Below are positions 17,171 through 21,047 of a DNA stretch of 21,047 nucleotides, piece after piece. Positions within the stretch are counted from its first letter, which is position 1, and every line of letters begins with the position of its first letter. The stretch is taken from the IMG/VR virus record IMGVR_UViG_3300037827_000443, positions 1 through 21,047 of that record, one strand, 5' to 3'. Source of the stretch: a virus. The position numbers were made by a program, and so were the translations under genes. The notes beneath the pieces are model-generated. The model had not been told where the DNA came from. It worked only from the letters and a program-made list of their open reading frames with translations, and did no database searches.

Positions 17171-17917
17171 CTATACTCGATATTTTTTCCTATAATCAGA
17201 GACGCTCATCGCACCAGAATCCAAACCGGTGTTAGAAGGTCGCAGCTGACTTAATGGCTCTCTAGGCATCTTCACGTTTCCCGCCTCTTCATTCGCTTTT
17301 AAAGACGCAGCCAAACGCTGGGCTTGCAGGATCGCGGCACGAGGTGATCGCATTGCCATACTTTCTAAGATTTCCATCTTAGCGAGGTCTTTCCCCAATT
17401 CGTACAATACATCGTGACCATTCTCAATATGATCACCCAGTAGTTGGACAACATTAGGGAAAGAAGCAAATTCAATGTCCCCGATGACTTTCTCAAAATC
17501 CGAATATTTCTCTTTTCCCTGTGTCACTTTGGCTTGAAAGTTCTGGACTGTGCGGTGCGCCATGTCTTCCTGATGTTTGGTCTGTGCATCCTGCACCCAC
17601 ACATCACGCAGTCGTTGAGCTTCTTCAGCTGCAATTCGTCGATACTGGTTCTCGTCCAAGCCAGACTGAACGGGCTGCGGTGGGTGGATACCCACATCTC
17701 CGTATTTCTGTGCCACATACTGTGGCTGCTCGACTTGCTGCCGTCGAAATTTATCGACAGCTTCATGCCGCTCACGTTTGACGATATCAGTTACTTCGGA
17801 TTGTCTAAAAGTTCGTTCTTCTGGCGCACGTTGCGTTTCCGCAGGGGCGGGAGAAGAAACAGGGGTTGAGGGAGAAGTATCCGTATTCGCACTCAGTCCT
17901 TGTGCCATATCAGTCAT
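17171..17917 (-). CDS. Capsid scaffolding protein
   Basis: This 248-residue protein (start MTDMAQGLSAN at 17917) is preferred over a GTG start five codons earlier, because AAGGA lies 6 bases before this ATG and inside the longer form. It has a disordered Ser/Pro/Thr N-terminus, then long charged helices (residues about 40-210, rich in Gln, Glu, Arg), and a basic C-terminus (SVSDYRKKYRV) that recalls the basic helix-turn-helix by which P22 gp8 binds coat. The position immediately before the coat gene and the composition both fit a scaffold. P22 scaffold is 303 residues. No protease motif is seen, so it is probably released or recycled and not cleaved in cis. Confidence 0.83.
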   Translation of the reverse strand: MTDMAQGLSANTDTSPSTPVSSPAPAETQRAPEERTFRQSEVTDIVKRERHEAVDKFRRQQVEQPQYVAQKYGDVGIHPPQPVQSGLDENQYRRIAAEEAQRLRDVWVQDAQTKHQEDMAHRTVQNFQAKVTQGKEKYSDFEKVIGDIEFASFPNVVQLLGDHIENGHDVLYELGKDLAKMEILESMAMRSPRAAILQAQRLAASLKANEEAGNVKMPREPLSQLRPSNTGLDSGAMSVSDYRKKYRV

Positions 17918-17949
17918 ATTGCTTCCTTTCACGACTATTGAAACGCGTC

Positions 17950-17997
17950 ACCGTAAAATTGCTCCCACTACGCATGGGTCTCGGCTATTTTTACCGT
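17950..17997 (-). promoter_or_regulatory. Possible leader hairpin upstream of the scaffold gene
   Basis: An outer 6-bp stem (GTAAAA 17953-17958 with TTTTAC 17989-17994) and an inner 4-bp stem (CCCA 17964-17967, TGGG 17975-17978) enclose a 7-base loop. It lies 33 bases before the scaffold ATG in what would be the capsid-operon leader. It is weak and has no T-run; a role in translation or RNA stability is only possible. Confidence 0.3.
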
Positions 17998-18065
17998 TCT
18001 AATCCTTAAAACGTGTCACAGGCATAACTGCCTTAGCTATTCAAATACGCGCAACCGTCATGGTT

Positions 18066-18094
18066 AATCTATCATCAATAAATAGCTTAGTCAA
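18066..18094 (-). promoter_or_regulatory. Candidate sigma70-type promoter for the capsid genes
   Basis: On the minus strand TTGACT (18089-18094) and TAGATT (18066-18071) are 17 bases apart, with 5/6 and 4/6 consensus matches. Transcription would start near 18059 and leave a leader of about 140 bases before the scaffold gene. It is the best promoter I find between the tRNA-like gene and the head genes. Confidence 0.45.
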
Positions 18095-18102
18095 CGGACC
18101 GG

Positions 18103-18222
18103 TTAGTCGGGCTTATCATAATCGATCATCGGAATTAATATTAATCGGCCAATCGGATCTTCAACGTTAACATTTCTCCTATTCGGAGTACGTTGGGGCC
18201 CTACTAATGGTGGGCCTAACAT
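18103..18222 (-). CDS. Possible mini-ORF after the tRNA-like gene
   Basis: A 39-codon frame (MLGPPLVGPQRTPNRRNVNV then a hydrophobic IGRLILIPMIDYD end) begins at the 3' end of the tRNA-like gene. It has no ribosome site at this ATG, and the frame continues upstream through the tRNA. Codon choice looks ordinary for this window. It could be the remnant 3' end of a gene, or chance. Confidence 0.2.
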   Translation of the reverse strand: MLGPPLVGPQRTPNRRNVNVEDPIGRLILIPMIDYDKPD

Positions 18223-18305
18223 TTTTACGACAGGATTCGAACCTGCAAAGACCCTAAAGTCTGTCTGATTAACAATCAGATGCCTCTCCATTCGGCTGCA
18301 TATAC
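18222..18305 (-). tRNA. Class II tRNA-like gene with Asn anticodon GTT
   Basis: On the minus strand the D-arm GCC-GAATGGAGA-GGC, anticodon arm TCTGA-TTGTTAA-TCAGA, a 17-base variable region that folds (AGAC/GTCT) and the T-arm GCAGG-TTCGAAT-CCTGT are all clear. The anticodon is GTT (Asn). The long variable arm and the GCCGA-TGG D-arm are features of class II tRNAs (Ser, Leu, Tyr), most like tRNA-Ser; bacterial tRNA-Asn is class I. The acceptor stem is poor (5 of 7 pairs, two mismatches) and CCA is not encoded. It may be a working but odd phage tRNA, a decaying one, or a tRNA mimic. Confidence 0.65.
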
Positions 18306-18330
18306 ACCTTTACTGTGGTGCGCAGGCTAC

Positions 18331-18346
18331 GACACTGGCCAGTGTC
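18331..18346. repeat. Perfect 16-bp palindrome
   Basis: GACACTGGCCAGTGTC is perfectly self-complementary, without a loop. It lies in the non-coding stretch between the DIP1984-like gene and the tRNA-like gene. It could be an operator or dimeric protein-binding site; no protein that binds it is evident here. Confidence 0.6.
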
Positions 18347-18403
18347 TAAGGATTAAGGCTCCTAGCGGCCTTTTCCGTTCGCCCTAAGCTATTCCTAAAA
18401 AAA

Positions 18404-18706
18404 CTATTGTGGTTTAAAATCTTCCATTACGCTTGAATCAATGGTTACCTCACAGGTCCAATTCGAATGTTGAATAGCTGCATCAATCAATCGTAATTGT
18501 CTTGCATGCCAATCATATTCTGCTGTGACCTTGTTCAACTCTAATTTAGGGAAAGCAGCCGATAATTCGTCAAGGCCGTCTGTGACTTTTACGCGTTGAC
18601 CACGTACTTCATAAATTAAGTTATTTTGTTTGATGTTTTTTAACACTTCGACTTTTTGCTGTAATTCCTTGCGCCTTAACAATGCTTCTGCTAACTTTAT
18701 TTGCAT
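18404..18706 (-). CDS. DIP1984 / septicolysin-like family protein
   Basis: This 100-residue protein has AAGGA 7 bases before the ATG. Its opening (IKLAEALLRRKELQQKVEVL) is the hallmark of the DIP1984 (septicolysin-like, DUF6847) family, in which KLAEAL-x-R-x-x-L starts a long helix. A central segment (DGLDELSAAFPKLELNKVTA) follows and the end is beta-like (WTCEVTIDSS). Family members normally have a longer C-terminal helical hairpin of about 150 residues; this one is shorter. The biochemical role is unknown. It occurs in phage genomes near structural genes and here stands between a virion-type protein and the tRNA-like gene. Confidence 0.68.
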   Translation of the reverse strand: MQIKLAEALLRRKELQQKVEVLKNIKQNNLIYEVRGQRVKVTDGLDELSAAFPKLELNKVTAEYDWHARQLRLIDAAIQHSNWTCEVTIDSSVMEDFKPQ

Positions 18707-18729
18707 ATTAAATCCTTATAGGTATTTGT

Positions 18730-18903
18730 ATGGATTACAATTTAACGGTTAGTGAGTATAGAATAAAACATCTTAAAAGAGAACAACTTGGATATGAAAA
18801 AGATAATCTTTATAAAATAATAGATTCTAAAGCGGACACTCTTGATTTGGAAAGTCCGCTTCAAATAATAAACAATGGGGAAAATCCCATTTTTTACTAT
18901 TAA
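18730..18903 (+). CDS. Possible 57-residue plus-strand hypothetical protein
   Basis: A 57-residue frame fills the gap between two minus-strand genes. It begins MDYNLTVSEYRIKHLKREQL, is charged and helical at first and ends hydrophobic (NPIFYY). AGG lies eight bases before the ATG, a weak site. A terminator-like hairpin lies at its 3' end, and its codons are AT-rich, unlike the fibre genes but like the plus-strand genes at 20174-20724. The gap has no other coding use. I do not recognise it. Confidence 0.38.
   Translation: MDYNLTVSEYRIKHLKREQLGYEKDNLYKIIDSKADTLDLESPLQIINNGENPIFYY
18830..18861. repeat. 8-bp perfect inverted repeat with 16-base loop
   Basis: AAGCGGAC (18830-18837) and GTCCGCTT (18854-18861) are perfect complements. 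They lie in the 3' half of the plus-strand mini-ORF, 12 bases before the terminator-like hairpin. The function is unknown; it may be part of a two-hairpin end structure. Confidence 0.5.
18874..18896 (+). terminator. Candidate intrinsic terminator
   Basis: AATGGG (18874-18879) and CCCATT (18886-18891) form a 6-bp stem with a 6-base loop, followed by a T-run to 18895. On the minus strand the stem is followed by GTTTATTATT, so weak termination of the 286-residue gene is also possible. It overlaps the last codons of the mini-ORF. Confidence 0.55.
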
Positions 18904-18909
18904 ATAGCA

Positions 18910-19770
18910 TTATCCTGCCGGTGTGACAGAAATCCAAGAAACCGTTGTAGCAGCCCCTGGGTCTGCGCTAAATGTGACAGCCAATGTATTTGTTCCTGGA
19001 ACCGCCTTTGCGATAGAAACTGCATTGGTTGACGTCAAAATCACCGCCGTTACAATGCTCGATGCCGTCATATTAGTCGTGGTAAACGTATTAGTCACAC
19101 CGCCACCTGCAAATGCAGCTGTTGTGCCTGCATGTAACGCAAGCCCAGCATCAACAACTAATCCTGCCGTACCACTTGCTTTTACCAGATTGCCAGACAC
19201 CAATGCGGCGGCCGCTTCGACAATATTTGCCGTCGCACTACCTGGATCAGCCAAAGACCATGTGGTAGCTTGTCCAAGAGAGGCATTACTGATAATTCCC
19301 GCAAAATTACCGGAATTACTGACTGCTTTTAGCTCAAGATTTCCCGTTGATGCCGTTGCAGGATAAGAAATTAACGCCCCTGCCGTACCGGACAATCCAG
19401 CTTGAATATTGCCACCATTGATCGCAGTCCCAGCATCCTCGCCAATCGTGCCTGTTGTGCTTGTAAATACAGCGATATGATTAGCAATCGTAGGTAGTGT
19501 CACTGTTACTGCATTATAAACCAATGTCGCAATACCATTGTTAAATTGCACGGTAAATTCAGAATAGGTGCCGGAATTGGTAGCTTGTGCATAGCTGTAA
19601 ATAATATCAAAAATATCGGTTGGATAAATAGGATACGTACCTAAGACCTCGGACTGTAAATAACCGGCCGTCGTGATTTTTGCTAAGTTATCGGTTGTAA
19701 TAATTTTGACTCGGCGAGGATTGACATTGACCTGTCCCGTCGTGTCCGTATTGATTTGGACAATACCCAT
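18910..19770 (-). CDS. Virion-type beta-rich protein (head fibre or decoration)
   Basis: This 286-residue protein follows AAAGGA, 9 bases before the ATG. It opens with MGIVQINTDTTGQVNVNPRR, then TTAGYLQSEVLGTYPIYPTD, a pattern I associate with structural proteins of environmental phages. Its middle is rich in Gly, Ala, Thr and Ser. The last 70 residues (VILTSTNAVSIAKAVPGTNT, then a final strand with WISVTPAG) form a beta domain of the sort that ends fibre and head-decoration proteins. It is upstream of the scaffold gene and separated from it by the tRNA region. A head fibre or decoration role is inferred; no catalytic motif is seen. Confidence 0.75.
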   Translation of the reverse strand: MGIVQINTDTTGQVNVNPRRVKIITTDNLAKITTAGYLQSEVLGTYPIYPTDIFDIIYSYAQATNSGTYSEFTVQFNNGIATLVYNAVTVTLPTIANHIAVFTSTTGTIGEDAGTAINGGNIQAGLSGTAGALISYPATASTGNLELKAVSNSGNFAGIISNASLGQATTWSLADPGSATANIVEAAAALVSGNLVKASGTAGLVVDAGLALHAGTTAAFAGGGVTNTFTTTNMTASSIVTAVILTSTNAVSIAKAVPGTNTLAVTFSADPGAATTVSWISVTPAG

Positions 19771-19803
19771 GATTAAATTCCTTTTAAATCAATAAGTTAT
19801 ACG

Positions 19804-20049
19804 CTACCTGTGATGTTTATGATGCATTCCCATCTTTCCATGTTGTCCTACTTCAAGTTCACCATGACGCATCTTTACGCGTTCAATCCCTTGCTGATGA
19901 GAATCTTTTATCTCATGCAAAGAAGGATGTTCGTGATGCATAGATGCCATTTTGCTATGATGGGCTGACTTGTGGTGTTCGCGGTGCTTGTGATGTTCCA
20001 TTTCGCCTTTGCGATGATGGTGATGTTCTCCATGATGCTTCTTATGCAT
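19804..20049 (-). CDS. Histidine-rich small protein
   Basis: I place the start at 20049 (MHKKHHGEHHHH), giving 81 residues, because a perfect GGAGG lies 7 bases before it; the longer frame from 20076 has no ribosome site. About 25 of 81 residues are His, mixed with Lys, Glu and Met, and there is no hydrophobic core or signal peptide. It could bind metal ions (Ni, Zn, Cu, Co) or nucleic acid. The central HPSLHEIKDSHQQGIERVKM part is the only non-repetitive segment. It is the first gene after the minus-strand promoter at 20077-20105 and precedes the virion-type gene, so it is probably expressed with structural proteins. The function is unknown. Confidence 0.75.
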   Translation of the reverse strand: MHKKHHGEHHHHRKGEMEHHKHREHHKSAHHSKMASMHHEHPSLHEIKDSHQQGIERVKMRHGELEVGQHGKMGMHHKHHR

Positions 20050-20076
20050 TGTCAATCCTCCATGATTGTTACGCAT

Positions 20077-20105
20077 ATTATGGACAATAAAAGGGATTAT
20101 TGCAA
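20077..20105 (-). promoter_or_regulatory. Minus-strand promoter for the His-rich gene
   Basis: TTGCAA (20100-20105) and CATAAT (20077-20082) on the minus strand have exact 17-base spacing and 4/6 and 5/6 consensus matches. The start would be near 20070, about 20 bases before the His-rich ATG. The -35 box is the same palindromic hexamer used by the opposing promoter. Confidence 0.6.
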
Positions 20106-20128
20106 TGTTCTACGTGAAACATTAGAAT
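20100..20128 (+). promoter_or_regulatory. Plus-strand promoter for the two coiled-coil genes
   Basis: TTGCAA (20100-20105) and TAGAAT (20123-20128) are 17 bases apart. Transcription would start near 20135, about 39 bases before the first gene. The whole spacer holds the parS-like palindrome, so a protein bound there should block polymerase. Confidence 0.62.
20106..20121. promoter_or_regulatory. parS-like palindrome / operator
   Basis: TGTTCTACGTGAAACA differs from the chromosomal ParB site consensus (TGTTNCACGTGAAACA) at one position (T for C at position 6). The surrounding symmetry reaches 18 bases (20105-20122) with 14 of 18 symmetric. It lies wholly in the spacer of the plus-strand promoter. 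It may be a ParB site or an operator for a phage repressor with similar specificity. Confidence 0.6.
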
Positions 20129-20173
20129 GAAGCGATAAATAACAATAGGTATAAATAATAACCAGGATACAAA

Positions 20174-20428
20174 ATGAGAAATTATAATGCAAATCAACAT
20201 TCAAAAAGACTTCAAGAGGCAGGGCTTGATGAGAGAATAGCTGATATTCACGCAGAACAATTATCTGAAATCGTAACAAATAACTTGGCGACCAAATCAG
20301 ATTTGGCCAACATGAAAGAATATATCAATGGTATAAAAAAAGAAATTGAACTAACGATGCGATTAGGAGGCTTAATGATAGGATGTACGACTATACTATC
20401 AATTTTGTTAATGTATTTAAAAAAATAA
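20174..20428 (+). CDS. Coiled-coil protein with C-terminal membrane anchor (DUF1640-like)
   Basis: This 84-residue protein has CAGGATACAAA before the ATG. Its N-terminal helix (NQHSKRLQEAGLDERIADIH) and NNLATKSDLANMK motif are of the DUF1640/CCDC90-like and Bdr type, with A-x-A-x-A-E and LATKxDL signatures. A coiled coil runs to about 60, then a hydrophobic segment at about 64-81. Such proteins are often encoded by mobile elements, usually in multiple copies; their role is unclear. It is the first of a tandem pair on the plus strand, behind the promoter with the parS-like site, and is transcribed against the late genes, which suggests expression at another time. Confidence 0.8.
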   Translation: MRNYNANQHSKRLQEAGLDERIADIHAEQLSEIVTNNLATKSDLANMKEYINGIKKEIELTMRLGGLMIGCTTILSILLMYLKK

Positions 20429-20451
20429 TGAGAATATAATCAGGATACAAA

Positions 20452-20724
20452 ATGAGAGCATCCGTCACTTTCGATACATTAGAATTCATGGACGAATTAA
20501 AAAATTCAGGAATGAACCAAGCACACGCCGAAGCTATTACTAAAGCGATGGCAAAAGCATTCAATCAAATGCTTGAATCGAAAGAACTTGCTACTAAATC
20601 AGACTTATTCATTGCAACAAATCAATTAGAAATGCGGTTATCAAAATATATGGTAAAATGCACCGTGATTACCGTTGGGCTTATCGGAGGGCTAAACACA
20701 TTATTTCACTTCTTTCCCAAATAA
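20452..20724 (+). CDS. Second coiled-coil/membrane-anchor protein (DUF1640-like)
   Basis: This 90-residue paralogue of the preceding gene lies 23 bases downstream. It has the same CAGGATACAAAATGAGA leader. Its FDTLEFMDELKNSGMNQAHA opening aligns with the first half of the DUF1640 signature, followed by ELATKSDL and a C-terminal hydrophobic segment at about 67-87 ending in FFPK. Both proteins share a coiled coil then membrane anchor and may form a hetero-oligomer. It probably shares an mRNA with the first. It ends one base before the convergent minus-strand gene's stop, with no clear terminator in between. Confidence 0.8.
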   Translation: MRASVTFDTLEFMDELKNSGMNQAHAEAITKAMAKAFNQMLESKELATKSDLFIATNQLEMRLSKYMVKCTVITVGLIGGLNTLFHFFPK

Positions 20725-20725
20725 T

Positions 20726-20899
20726 CTAAAATGGATCTTTCAAATAAGCATCGATACTTTTTATTTTACTTTCTAATTTATCTATTCTATTAGATATTTT
20801 CCTATTTTCATCAATTTGATAAATATAATGTTCTTCTAATTTTCTGAGACGTTTATCCACATCTTGCAGAAAAAGTTCCATATCAGTATATGATTTCAT
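20726..20899 (-). CDS. Small coiled-coil protein, translationally coupled
   Basis: I start this at 20899 (MKSYTDMELFLQDVDKRLRK, 57 residues), not at 20959. The ATG forms an ATGA overlap with the stop of the upstream gene, and the 20 residues added by the longer form lie over that gene in another frame. It is a single charged helix with hydrophobic heptads (LEEHYIYQIDENRKISNRID) and no membrane segment. It is probably an oligomeric accessory protein; the function is unknown. Confidence 0.6.
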   Translation of the reverse strand: MKSYTDMELFLQDVDKRLRKLEEHYIYQIDENRKISNRIDKLESKIKSIDAYLKDPF

Positions 20900-21047
20900 A
20901 TAAAACGCTCTAATGTAATATTTTTCGTCATTCGAACCAAGCGATTTGCGAATGTCCAAATCTCGCCGGTCTCATTTATTGCAATCGTCCAGAATAGATC
21001 GTGATCTTGTGAATAGTCAATCAAAAATAGAGCATAACCATCACCTT
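20896..21047 (-). CDS. 3' end of a conserved phage protein (partial)
   Basis: A frame open to the window edge encodes 49 residues: GDGYALFLIDYSQDHDLFWT, then IAINETGEIWTFANRLVRMT and a short end, with a TGA stop at 20896-20898. The DYSQDHDLFWTIAINETGEI pattern (acidic and aromatic, ending with WTFAN) is one I recall from small conserved proteins upstream of podoviral structural genes; the family has no assigned function. It is missed if only ATG-initiated frames within the window are listed. Its stop overlaps the next start in ATGA, implying coupled translation. Confidence 0.7.
   Translation of the reverse strand, partial: GDGYALFLIDYSQDHDLFWTIAINETGEIWTFANRLVRMTKNITLERFI

Larger units (their letters stand above)
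17918..18403. other. Gene-poor stretch upstream of the scaffold gene
   Basis: About 490 bases without a convincing protein gene. It holds the 16-bp palindrome, the tRNA-like gene, a weak 39-codon frame, the candidate capsid promoter and the leader hairpin. Near 18357-18374 an AAGGC/GCCTT stem followed by TTTCC is a poor plus-strand terminator candidate. Confidence 0.7.

Noticed and set aside
17444-17869. 141-codon plus-strand frame
   Set aside because: Antisense to the scaffold gene, which has the right start signal, composition and position.
18311-18403. Second tRNA gene next to the tRNA-like gene
   Set aside because: GCGCACCA resembles a tRNA end, but there is no T-loop motif and no matching acceptor strand.
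18923-19366. 147-codon plus-strand frame
   Set aside because: Antisense to the well-supported 286-residue virion-type gene, low-complexity Ala/Val/Pro product.

Overview
The window looks like the late (structural) region of a short-tailed, P22-like podovirus or a prophage of that type, with AT-rich DNA (roughly 40% G+C by eye). The minus strand reads in P22 order: scaffold, P22-type coat, an unassigned virion protein, gp4-like adaptor, gp10-like tail stabilisation protein, two small proteins, three ejection-type proteins (gp7/gp20/gp16 positions) and then tail fibres. Genes are tightly packed and nearly all have an AAGGA or GGAG ribosome site. The host cannot be named from the sequence; a Gram-negative, probably gammaproteobacterial, host fits best.

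Layout from right to left (the direction of late transcription). At the right edge is the 3' end of a gene coupled by ATGA to a 57-residue coiled-coil protein. A plus-strand island of two tandem coiled-coil/membrane-anchor proteins follows. A divergent promoter region (20077-20128) sits between this island and a histidine-rich protein; its two promoters share one palindromic -35 box, and the plus-strand spacer holds a 16-bp near-match to the chromosomal parS consensus. Next come a 286-residue virion-type protein, a plus-strand mini-ORF, and a DIP1984/septicolysin-like protein. A gene-poor stretch (17918-18403) carries a tRNA-like gene with a serine-type long variable arm but an asparagine anticodon, a 16-bp palindrome and a candidate promoter. 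The head-tail module runs 17917-12489, the ejection module 11808-8472, and the tail-fibre module 8448-654.

The fibre module has one large fibre with a tailspike-like N-terminus and a collar-like C-terminus, followed by three proteins built from exchangeable domains, plus two small proteins. The late unit ends with a coiled-coil/membrane protein that converges on a plus-strand gene with its own clear terminator at 331-361. Terminase, portal, needle, lysis enzymes and integrase are not seen here.

The most interesting points are the parS-like operator inside a divergent promoter, the class II tRNA with an Asn anticodon, the set of four small coiled-coil/membrane proteins, the histidine-rich protein, and the domain-shuffled fibres.
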